The notes under the pieces: model-generated | The model's input: the letters and a program-made list of their open reading frames with translations, nothing else | Databases searched by the model: none | Told to the model about the DNA's origin: nothing | Position numbers and translations under genes: made by a program | Assembly (NCBI RefSeq): GCF_000582685.1 | Contig: NZ_KK073768.1 | Span: 2,772,883 to 2,836,882 of the forward strand | DNA: 64,000 bases | From: [Scytonema hofmanni] UTEX 2349 | Lineage (GTDB): Bacteria; Cyanobacteriota; Cyanobacteriia; Cyanobacteriales; Nostocaceae | Reading direction: 5' to 3' | Shown here: positions 18,912 to 26,619 of the stretch, one piece after another | How positions within the stretch are numbered: the first letter of the stretch is position 1 | How the letters are laid out: every line of letters begins with the position of its first letter

Positions 18912-19162
18912 GCTAATAAAATGTAAAGACGTTCCGCCGGAACGTCTCTACGACATGTTATTAATTACTTTATAAAAAGTTACGTTACATACCGTTTTTT
19001 CCAGCGTTTTAACCGCAACTGAAAATTTAGAAAAGCGATCGCGTACTATTTCTCTACGATAACCAGATTAATAGCGAATAAAATGTAAAGACGTTCCGGC
19101 GGAACGTCTCTACGACATGTTATTAATTACTTTATAAAAAGTTACGTTGCATACCGTTTTTT
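18864..19162. repeat. Tandem duplication of the dxr tail and following spacer
   Basis: Copy 1 (18864-19000) begins inside the last codons of dxr at GCAACTGAAAATTTAG and ends ACCGTTTTTT. Copy 2 (19015-19162) repeats it almost exactly, with a small insertion after CTCTACGATAA. Each copy contains a palindrome of the GACGTTCC/GGAACGTC type ending GTCTCTAC, with opposite central trinucleotides (GCC versus GGC). Confidence 0.9.
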
Positions 19163-19431
19163 GTGTCGCTTTCCAGTATGTTAAGCGCAGGACAATTATA
19201 TCAAAAATGCCCAAGGATAAAAAGCTCGATTATTGCTGTCGCCAGATTAAATTTGAAACCCTATTTTCAGATTAGTCCGCGCAGGCGGACTTTGTTTATG
19301 TAGCCGCGACTTCAGTCGTCGGGGCTTCTTGGGTCAAAGAGCGATCGCTGCAATAATTGTTACTAAATGTAAAAGTTTATCTTTCTCAACACAAGACTTT
19401 TTTTAAGGGTGATATTTAAGGAATTAATAAT

Positions 19432-19629
19432 ATGTTAGTTGCTTTAATTGTAGCGTGGATAGTATTTACAATATTAGTGAAGATAGTAAAAACCACCGTC
19501 AGCAGTGCAATAACTATTGCAGCGATCGTTGTTTTATTACAAATAAGTTATGGCATTACTCCTCAAGATATTTGGAATCAAATAATTCATTTGCCTCAAA
19601 GTCTATCGCAAATACACGGTGGTAAATAA
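19432..19629 (+). CDS. Small hydrophobic protein, probable membrane protein
   Basis: A 65-residue protein with one or two hydrophobic stretches (residues 1-22 and 25-40) and a short polar C-terminus ending HGGK. A start ATG is preceded by AAGGA about 9 nt upstream, which supports expression. I do not recognise a named family; small proteins of this kind recur in cyanobacterial genomes. There is no operon partner, since the next gene is convergent. Function is unknown. Confidence 0.65.
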   Translation: MLVALIVAWIVFTILVKIVKTTVSSAITIAAIVVLLQISYGITPQDIWNQIIHLPQSLSQIHGGK

Positions 19630-19703
19630 CGGTTAAAAATACCGTCCACCGTCATAGACACCCACAGACACCCACACCCTAGAAGGGTGTGTGCAACAAC
19701 CAA

Positions 19704-20222
19704 TCAATTATTCATCGATCCCGAAAGCCTCGCTAATGCATCTTGAACAGTTGTAGGCAACTGACGCATAATTTTACCTCTTTCTTTGTCCACTGCAACT
19801 AATGTCACCTTGGCAGTAACGTATAACTCTTGCCTATCTGGTGATTCAATCGCATAATCCCAATTAATACGGACACCAGTCACCTCACTCATGCGCGTTC
19901 TGACGACTGCTGTCATACCTAAGCGAATTGCCCGATGATAGCGCAACGACAAATCTACAACTGGTAAATCACATCCTAAAGCAACTAAATCAGCAAATTC
20001 AATGCCTATAGATCGCAAGCATTCTATCCGCGCTTCTTCCAACCAAGCAATATAAGAACCGTGCCACACAACACCTGAATAATCCGTGTGGTGGGGTTGC
20101 ACTCTGATAATATATTCATACCAATTCTCAAATGCCCTCAGAGTTGGAGTGTCAAGGGCACTTGTTGGCGATAATTGTGGTTGATTTGATTTTTCTTCCG
20201 ACATTTTAATTTTTTTTAACAA
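19704..20222 (-). CDS. Acyl-CoA thioesterase, 4HBT (hot-dog) family
   Basis: A 172-residue protein. After a 30-residue polar N-terminal tail comes a hot-dog domain with VQPHHTDYSGVVWHGSYIAWLEEARIE-type sequence (about residues 42-68), where D47 and the WHGSYIAWLEEAR helix match YbgC/4HBT thioesterases. These hydrolyse acyl- or aroyl-CoA thioesters. In cyanobacteria one such enzyme acts in phylloquinone synthesis (DHNA-CoA thioesterase), but this sequence is not close enough to call that. It is divergent from the CHAT gene with about 100 bp between them. An alternative start at MSEEKSNQ (residue 7) is possible. Confidence 0.8.
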   Translation of the reverse strand: MLKKIKMSEEKSNQPQLSPTSALDTPTLRAFENWYEYIIRVQPHHTDYSGVVWHGSYIAWLEEARIECLRSIGIEFADLVALGCDLPVVDLSLRYHRAIRLGMTAVVRTRMSEVTGVRINWDYAIESPDRQELYVTAKVTLVAVDKERGKIMRQLPTTVQDALARLSGSMNN

Positions 20223-20297
20223 AAGCTAGAGATTTTTTACAATTTTAATAGTATAAAAATTAGTTGTTCTGTACAATTTAATAGTTGAAAATTAACA

Positions 20298-20317
20298 CTC
20301 ACCTTATTTGGTGAGGG
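20298..20317 (+). promoter_or_regulatory. Hairpin that includes the Shine-Dalgarno sequence of the CHAT gene
   Basis: CTCACC (20298-20303) pairs with GGTGAG (20310-20315). The GAGG Shine-Dalgarno-like sequence is 20313-20316, eight bases before the ATG at 20325, and half of it lies in the stem. The structure could limit translation initiation, or be a short terminator facing the divergent gene. Confidence 0.45.
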
Positions 20318-20324
20318 TTTTCCT

Positions 20325-22409
20325 ATGCGCTCTCATTTTTATTATTTCAGTTTTGCTATTGCTAGTTTACTTCTTTTCCCAGGTTTGGGGACAGCATTAT
20401 CAGCAAGGAAACCAGTAAATTTAAATTTAATACATCAGTATAATTACCGAGAAACGGCTCAAGCATTACCCCAGAAAACTAGCCAATTAGAAGTTCAGCG
20501 ACTCAACTCAGAGGCAATTAAACTATTAGGTGCAAATCGCTCTGAACAAGCATTGCAGACATTGGAAAAAGCACTATTACTGACCACAGAGACTGGACAA
20601 CGCTGGTGGGAAGCGGTGACACTAAACAATATTGGCAGAGTGTACCAAAAGCAAGGTCAGTATTCACCAGCACTTAAATCTTATCAGCAAGCTTTATTCA
20701 TTTACAGAGAATTAGAGGATCGCGTCCAACTTGGCAAAACCTACAGCAACATCGGTTATCTTTTCGATGTTCAAAATAGACCTGATTTAGCAGTTTTTTT
20801 CTATAAACATTGTCTCATCAACCGGGAGCTTGCACGTTTGGAACCAGCAGCGCTAGCAGTAGATCCGGATGCTTACAGCATAACTGTTGCTCAAACATAT
20901 CGTACTTTAGCTGAAAGATTACTAAAAGCGCAGGGACACATTTCCCAAGCGCAGCGAACTATGGATTTACTCAAAGTCGAAGAACTACAGCAATATCTCC
21001 GGAATATAGCTGGAAATCGACGCACTGCCAAAGGTATTGAAATATCCCCACAGGAAGAACCAACGAAACAAAAGTTAGATCAAACTCTCGATAATGCTGT
21101 TGTTCTGGGTCAAGAACTGACAAAATTACGTCAGATTTCTCCGGAAAGGCGATCGTCTCAACATAAACAACGTATCGCCCAACTTGTAACAAATCAACAA
21201 CAACTGTTGGATCGATTTAACGATTTTATTAATAGTCCGGCGGTAAGATCCCAGATAGAACATATTAACCGCACAAGCAGACGCCAAAATTTAGATTTGG
21301 AGAGTCTTAACGAAATTCGGGATAATTTGGCACGATTACCCAAAAAAAGCGTCCTCATCTATCCACTAGTTTTACAAGATAGCTTGGAATTGGTACTCGT
21401 AACTCCTGATTCACCACCAATTTATCGTACCGTGGCTGTCAAACGTCAAAAACTAAATGAAACAATATTAGCTTTCCGTCAAGCTTTACAATCTCCGAGT
21501 CAAAATGCCAAAAAACCTGGAAGTCAGTTGTATGACTGGCTAATTAAACCGATAGAAAAGGAGTTGAAGCAAGCTGGTACACAAACTATAGTTTATGCAC
21601 CAGATGAACAGTTGCGCTACGTTCCTCTTGCTGGTTTATATGATGGCACGCAATGGCTAGTACAGCGCTACAGCATCAATCACATCACTGCTGCCAGCTT
21701 AACTAATTTCAATACCAAACCCGAATCGAAATTGCGGATTTTAGCTGCTGCCTTTACCAAAGGTAATTATGATATTAGAGTTGGTAATCGAAAGTTTTCT
21801 TTTTCCGGTTTGCCCTTTGCAGCGGAGGAAGTGGAAACCTTGGCAAACATCGTTCCCGGAACCAAGAAGATTTTAGATGATGCCTTCAGCCTCGCTGCCA
21901 CTGTGCCACAATTGGATGACTATACGATTGTCCATTTTGCTACCCATGCCGCGTTTGTGACCGGTAGACCAGAAAACTCTTTTATTTTATTTGGAAATGG
22001 CGATCGCATCAACTTGCGAGATATCGCCACCTGGTCATTATCCCGTGTGGAATTGGTAGTATTAAGTGCCTGCGAAACTGGCTTGGGAGGCAAATTAGGC
22101 AACGGTGAAGAGATTTTGGGCTTTGGCTATCAAATGCAAAAAACCGGCGCTAGGGCAGCGATCGCTTCATTATGGGCTGTGGATGATGGCGGTACAGAAA
22201 CTTTGATGAGTGCTTTTTATACTTTGCTTGCTTCGAGTAAGTTGCCAAAATCTGAAGCTTTAAGGCAAGCACAAATTGCTTTAATTACGGGAAAATCGCC
22301 TACGATAAAACAGCAAAACCGTAGTAACAATATATCTCCTCCCGTTGCCGGTAGCTTCAATCATCCTTACTATTGGGCACCCTTCATTTTGATTGGTAAT
22401 GGGTTATAA
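20325..22409 (+). CDS. Secreted TPR-CHAT protein (caspase-like protease domain)
   Basis: A 694-residue protein with an N-terminal signal-like segment (residues 8-25, IASLLLFPGLGTAL). TPR repeats follow (about 45-160, with NNIGRVYQKQGQYSPALKSYQQAL), then a helical region and a C-terminal CHAT domain (about 330-694). The catalytic dyad is visible: H541 in HFATH and C583 in LSACETG. CHAT domains are clan CD peptidases related to caspases and separases. The C-terminus SFNHPYYWAPFILIGNGL is family-typical. Export would make it a periplasmic or extracellular protease, but the target is unknown. It is one of two CHAT proteins in this window. Confidence 0.88.
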   Translation: MRSHFYYFSFAIASLLLFPGLGTALSARKPVNLNLIHQYNYRETAQALPQKTSQLEVQRLNSEAIKLLGANRSEQALQTLEKALLLTTETGQRWWEAVTLNNIGRVYQKQGQYSPALKSYQQALFIYRELEDRVQLGKTYSNIGYLFDVQNRPDLAVFFYKHCLINRELARLEPAALAVDPDAYSITVAQTYRTLAERLLKAQGHISQAQRTMDLLKVEELQQYLRNIAGNRRTAKGIEISPQEEPTKQKLDQTLDNAVVLGQELTKLRQISPERRSSQHKQRIAQLVTNQQQLLDRFNDFINSPAVRSQIEHINRTSRRQNLDLESLNEIRDNLARLPKKSVLIYPLVLQDSLELVLVTPDSPPIYRTVAVKRQKLNETILAFRQALQSPSQNAKKPGSQLYDWLIKPIEKELKQAGTQTIVYAPDEQLRYVPLAGLYDGTQWLVQRYSINHITAASLTNFNTKPESKLRILAAAFTKGNYDIRVGNRKFSFSGLPFAAEEVETLANIVPGTKKILDDAFSLAATVPQLDDYTIVHFATHAAFVTGRPENSFILFGNGDRINLRDIATWSLSRVELVVLSACETGLGGKLGNGEEILGFGYQMQKTGARAAIASLWAVDDGGTETLMSAFYTLLASSKLPKSEALRQAQIALITGKSPTIKQQNRSNNISPPVAGSFNHPYYWAPFILIGNGL

Positions 22410-22697
22410 TAGTCAACCGAAAAATTTTACTTGCTCATAGGGGAAGGGGAAAAAAATTTCATGAGTTGCGGACTTGATATAAAGCGATCGCAGTTCCTTG
22501 AAATAGAATGTTGCCGAGCCAATGTGGGCGGATTTCCCGACTTGAGCAATAGGAGCGGATTCCCCCATTGTCGCATAGGAGCGTAGCAGAACCGCCCATC
22601 CGACTGTTCACCAATTGCCAATTACTTCTTAGCAATTCCCAAATTGACATCTACACAAAGGTCAATTTTCTAAATACCCCATTAGACACAGACATTT
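22410..22697. other. Spacer, nothing convincing
   Basis: 288 bp between convergent genes. Two overlapping minus-strand frames of about 60 codons exist, but their composition looks like repeat-derived spacer, and no ribosome binding site or family resemblance was found. Confidence 0.6.
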
Positions 22698-23042
22698 TTA
22701 ACACTTCTTGGCTAGAGTTTTGCTACCTGTAGAAGTTGGCGCAGGTTGCTTGACAATATTGGCAAGTTCCTGTAGTTGGTTGATTGCTTCTGCACCTTCC
22801 AACTTCATTAATTCGCGATCGTCCCGCATCTCAGTCCAAGTGATCCCGTAATCAGACACCAAAAAGCGAATCAGATGATTGTCGCCCAAGCTAACCATAA
22901 ACGAACCACTATTCATCTGGTCGCCGCAGGTATAGCAAGACGCAGGATATCCACGTCGCTCAAGTACAATTGCCAAGGCTTGCAGGTTCATTACCAAGTC
23001 TTGAACGAATTGCCGATGTTGTTGCGCTAGTCTTAGAAACAC
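22698..23042 (-). CDS. Conserved cyanobacterial protein, DUF1815-like
   Basis: A 114-residue soluble protein beginning MFLRLAQQHRQFVQDLVMNLQ-type helix, with a CYTCGDQ Cys pair (C40 and C43) and a well-ordered middle (FMVSLGDNHLIRFLVSDYG). I associate this sequence with the cyanobacteria-restricted DUF1815 family from memory; this should be verified by profile search. The C-terminal 15 residues are low-complexity. There is no functional assignment and no operon partner. Confidence 0.75.
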   Translation of the reverse strand: MFLRLAQQHRQFVQDLVMNLQALAIVLERRGYPASCYTCGDQMNSGSFMVSLGDNHLIRFLVSDYGITWTEMRDDRELMKLEGAEAINQLQELANIVKQPAPTSTGSKTLAKKC

Positions 23043-23841
23043 GTTTTTCCTCCAAACACCACTATCATTTGATTCAATTTTATATTTTCTTTAGATTTTC
23101 TCATCAACTGGTATTGTAGACTATTCATTACAATTCCCAAAGAAATGTTGAGTTTTTGAATGCCTACCTTGCTTAGGGTAGTGCATAACCCGTTGGCGTT
23201 ACGTATCAAAATATTCAGTTTGCAGATGCAAAATATCCGACAGAATAGAGAATCTTTATCTTACCCTCATACTCTTCTGTCAAAGTAGATGCTTACCTAA
23301 GACAATCCGCTTTAAGAGTAGCGCAAATTTCAAACAAGTCAACTACGCAAAAGATACATATGGTATCTTTTTGGCGAATTTACAGCCAGATTTTTGATTG
23401 GCATAAGGTATCACACCTGTTTACGTCTTCTGGTTAAGTTTTTATAAGCTGGTTAGCTTGTACTTTTTCAGACAACGAGAAAGTGATGCCATAGTATACA
23501 TTTAGCTTGGGAGATAATCTGGTAAATTATCGGTTTCAGGTAGGGCTGAATCGATAATTTTCAATTTTTACCGTCCGTAATCAAGGTAAAACCTTCACAA
23601 AGTAAGACCTATCGGGAAGTTAAAGATAAGTCTTATCTGAAACCCAAAACCTCTGGTCTTATCACTGAGAATAAGTTAAGTCAAAAAAGCCATGTTGCCA
23701 TTTAGGCAGGTTTTTCAGCCTTTACACGAGATTTTGAGAAACAGTTGCATAAGATACAAAAAGTTTTGTTACTGGGTTAAGTAAACGGTAGTATTAGATA
23801 CAAAAAAAATTATTTTTATTAGACTTACAGAACAAAACAAA
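23043..23841. other. Long spacer without a recognised gene
   Basis: About 800 bp upstream of the DUF1815-like gene. No protein frame was convincing. It has several hairpin-prone segments, such as TGCC-ATTTA-GGCA followed by GGTTTTT near 23697-23716, so an unrecognised non-coding RNA is possible. I could not match it to rnpB, tmRNA, SRP RNA or a tRNA. Confidence 0.5.
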
Positions 23842-23873
23842 AAAAGACAGCTTCGTTGCTTGAGCTGTCTTTT
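23842..23873 (-). terminator. Rho-independent terminator of the split DUF2839-like gene
   Basis: AAAAGACAGCT (23842-23852) pairs with AGCTGTCTTTT (23863-23873). On the minus strand the hairpin is followed by TTTTTTTG. It sits 28 bp after the stop codon of exon 2. Confidence 0.85.
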
Positions 23874-23900
23874 ATGTAAAAATTATCCGCGCACTCTTCT

Positions 23901-24092
23901 TTAGACGACTTGCCACCAACCGAAAGCAGGACCAATAAAACGGATTGTTATCCAGCCGATAACCGTAAGGATAATGCCAATCCAGGCACCTTTAGTAGTC
24001 CATTGGACAAATTGTTCGGATTGAGTTTTGGTAATGGGAACCCACGGCAAGATGCGAGTTTCTTGACCGTATTTTTCTCCCATAGCAGTTTT
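23901..24092 (-). CDS. Exon 2 of an intron-split DUF2839-like gene
   Basis: Minus-strand exon encoding KTAMGEKYGQETRILPW... to the stop: 63 residues with one membrane helix (GIILTVIGWITIRFI) and the C-terminus GPAFGWWQVV. Joined to exon 1 at 26412-26432 it gives a 70-residue protein starting MGEAKRRKTAMGEKYGQ. From memory this matches the small cyanobacterial DUF2839 family. Read alone, the frame could start at a GTG (24125) inside intron domain VI or at the internal ATG 24083, but neither has a ribosome binding site. The exon boundary is placed by frame and is good to about one or two bases. Confidence 0.75.
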   Translation of the reverse strand, partial: KTAMGEKYGQETRILPWVPITKTQSEQFVQWTTKGAWIGIILTVIGWITIRFIGPAFGWWQVV

Positions 24093-26411
24093 GGTTGAGT
24101 CGATGGGGAGTATTATCTCCCGCACCTCTCAGTTAGATCCGTGCGTACCCGTTTCCGTGTACACGGCTCCCGATGTTCTCAGCTTGCGCTTTTGCTCATG
24201 TGTTTGTAATCGTGACAACTCTCGTGAATTGCTTCTAGATTATTTTTCTTCCAGTTGGCGTGATTTCCGTTGATGTGGTGCAGGTGAACCCGTTCCTCAT
24301 CAATGAACTTTAAGCCGCAGGATGCACATTTATGGTTTTGCTTCTTAAGAGCTTTAGAGGTTTCACCGTTGTAGAGCTTGCTATTACGTTCGCTCCAGTA
24401 GGTTGTATCTCCGTAATAGGGGGATTTAGTTCCCTTGACTGAGACGTGTTTATTTTCGGAGTAGGGAACTGCTGGAAATGCCTTGTCTAGTAATTTCTTG
24501 CTAGAGTAGCGGTTTTGTTTGGTTTCCTTGTTAAATACCTTGTAAGCTCTTGTTTCGATGTGGTACAGGGAATTCCTGGAGCCATCCATCTTGCAGAACT
24601 TATGGTAATTTCTCCAACCTCTAACCACCGAGGCTAATTTATCAGCCTTTGTGGTAGCACCATAATTCGAGTTGTTGACGATGTGTTTTACTTTCTTACG
24701 GAGCGCTTTGAAGTTGTCCACTGAAGGGATACTTCTGAACTTTCCGTTTTTCTGGACTTTGAAGTGCCAGCCGAGGAAATCAAACCCATCTGTCGCAGCG
24801 GTAATTTTGGTTTTCTTTTGGCTTACATTCATTCCGCGTTTGCGGAGGAACTCGCTGATTCTTTCAAGTATCTCTGTCGCATCATCTTCGGGTCGGAGTA
24901 TAATAACCATGTCATCCGCGTATCGGACTGATGGCTCGGTGATATCACTGGCTGAGGTTTTATTAGTGATTCTCTGCCCTTGATTCTCGTGGTATCTGTG
25001 TATACTTTCAATGCCGTTGAGTGCGATGTTTGCTAATAGTGGGCTGACCACTCCGCCTTGAGGTGTTCCCTGTTCGGGGAATTCTGGGTTGACTCCTGCC
25101 TTGAGACATCGGAATATTCCGAGTTTTAAGCCTTTAGGGGCAATAAGTTCGTCCATTATTGCTGAGTGATTAATCCTATCGAAGCACTTTTCAATGTCGA
25201 GTTCGATTACTCGTTTTTCTATTCCATTGGAACTGGAGCTAAGGTTTAAGAAAATGTATTTTTGTGCATCATGGGCGGAGCGCCCAGTTCTGAACCCATA
25301 ACTCCTGGCGTGGAAAGTGGCTTCGTGTGCTGGTTCGAGTGCATATTTTGCGAGGCATTGCCAAGCTCTATCCGCGATGGTGGGTATCTTAAGCATTCTG
25401 ATAGTCCCGTCCTTTTTGGGGATGGGGATTTCTCTTAGTCTTTGATGTTTCCAGTTTCCGCTGTTCACTCTTAGTAATTCTTCAAGGTTGAAGCGTTCTT
25501 CAAATGAGAGGGATTTTTTCCCATCAATACCAGCCGTCTTTTTACCAGCATTTAGCTGAGATACTTGTCTTATTGCAAGAAATCGAGCCGAGGTGGATTT
25601 TAGAATGAGCTTTTGGAGTGACCGCGCTTTCCGCTTGTCTCCAACTTGAACAGCTTTAAATACGCGCTTTTGAAGGCGGAAAAGGTTTCGGCGGAATTTC
25701 TTCCACGGTAATGCTTTCCAAGATTCACTAGTTTTGTAACTGTGTCTAATCATTTTCTCTTCTCTAGTTTGTATTTTCTGAACACCTCAGTCCAATTACG
25801 GACTGTCCTACCCGAACTGTGGGGATTCCTCCGCTCGTCTGGTCTACCTGAGATTCGACTGTCTCAAGACCCACAATTCGTTTTTCTTCGTTCCCTCGGA
25901 GAGATTGATGAGCCACTGCGTTGCGGTGATTCCACTCGGCGGTTGCCTGTACCGTCCCGTCGAAGTGGCGAACCCGAAGGGGGGTTCCCCCCGTTGTAGC
26001 ATGTGGCGTTGTTCCGTTAGATGTAGCCAATTCGACTACTGGATTCCCTGGACTCTTGCCGTTAATCGACGTTAATTCGGCGGGAATGAACTCCAGTGGG
26101 GTCAGGGATTTTGCGTTGCGCCCTGCCTGCAAATAAGTCGTTTTTTTAGGCTCGGTTTCATCGTAGGAACTCCCTATTAGCGCCAGTGTCAACCCGCAAC
26201 GGTCGTCTGATTGCGCCCTGTTCCCAGCTTCACTCTACAAGAACCGAGCTTGTTCGGTGTGGGCAGATAAGGAGTCAATTCTGAGTCTGAATGGCAAGAC
26301 TTGCACTTGCATCTGACCGAGAGTTCAGCCCTTAATGACAGTAATCTGCTGTCGGACTGGTTTAGTTATGTACGGACTGATTACCGTGATTCACTAAACA
26401 ACGAATCGCAC
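24093..26411 (-). mobile_element. Group II intron (about 2.3 kb) with encoded reverse transcriptase
   Basis: On the minus strand the intron begins GTGCGATTCGTTG at 26411, the GUGYG-type 5' end. It carries a structured leader (26411-25754), an intron-encoded protein, then domain V at about 24172-24137 (AGCCGTGTAC...GTACGCACGG with a GAAA-type loop). Domain VI follows at about 24132-24097 (helix GGTG-C-GGGAG / CTCCC-CATC, with a candidate bulged A in GACTC). Removing it joins exon codons ...CGT CGT to AAA ACT GCT in frame. All parts for self-splicing and retrohoming appear present. Confidence 0.88.
24179..25753 (-). CDS. Group II intron reverse transcriptase/maturase with HNH endonuclease domain
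   Basis: A 524-residue intron-encoded protein. RT blocks run from about residue 50 to 330: AGIDG at 74-78, YGFRTGRSAHDA, QGTPQGGVVSPLLANI at 228-243, and the catalytic YADD at 278-281. A maturase domain follows, then a C-terminal HNH module with CASCG, LHHINGNHANW and ESCHDYKH. It helps the intron splice, then reverse-transcribes it at a new DNA site; the HNH domain primes second-strand cleavage. An AGAGAAGAG sequence precedes the ATG. No frameshift or lost motif is seen. Confidence 0.95.
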   Translation of the reverse strand: MIRHSYKTSESWKALPWKKFRRNLFRLQKRVFKAVQVGDKRKARSLQKLILKSTSARFLAIRQVSQLNAGKKTAGIDGKKSLSFEERFNLEELLRVNSGNWKHQRLREIPIPKKDGTIRMLKIPTIADRAWQCLAKYALEPAHEATFHARSYGFRTGRSAHDAQKYIFLNLSSSSNGIEKRVIELDIEKCFDRINHSAIMDELIAPKGLKLGIFRCLKAGVNPEFPEQGTPQGGVVSPLLANIALNGIESIHRYHENQGQRITNKTSASDITEPSVRYADDMVIILRPEDDATEILERISEFLRKRGMNVSQKKTKITAATDGFDFLGWHFKVQKNGKFRSIPSVDNFKALRKKVKHIVNNSNYGATTKADKLASVVRGWRNYHKFCKMDGSRNSLYHIETRAYKVFNKETKQNRYSSKKLLDKAFPAVPYSENKHVSVKGTKSPYYGDTTYWSERNSKLYNGETSKALKKQNHKCASCGLKFIDEERVHLHHINGNHANWKKNNLEAIHESCHDYKHMSKSAS

Positions 26412-26432
26412 ACGACGTTTTGCTTCACCCAT
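26412..26432 (-). CDS. Exon 1 of an intron-split DUF2839-like gene
   Basis: Seven codons, MGEAKRR, directly followed by the GTGCG intron 5' end. Too short to be found by gene callers. It supplies the start codon and basic N-terminus of the membrane protein completed by exon 2 (23901-24092). MGEAKRR is, to my recollection, the conserved beginning of the family. No clear Shine-Dalgarno sequence is visible. Confidence 0.7.
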
Positions 26433-26619
26433 AATCAGTAATTCAAAGTTAGAAAATTTTCAAAATTTTTAGTTCCCAATGCCGATGATAACTTTTGGCG
26501 AATATGGCGATCGCCTGTGCTTGACCAAAATTAACTTTCCTTCAAGCTTCGTGCTTTTAGTCGGATGCCTTTTTCTTTAATTTCAAACCGACGTCAAAAA
26601 AGGTAAATAGCCAAGAAGA

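Noticed and set aside
22427..22650. Overlapping 63-64 codon minus-strand frames
   Set aside because: The composition resembles non-coding spacer, and two frames overlap with no start signal.
25742..26192. Frames on both strands upstream of the first intron reverse transcriptase
   Set aside because: They lie in the structured RNA part of the group II intron and have no protein-like conservation.
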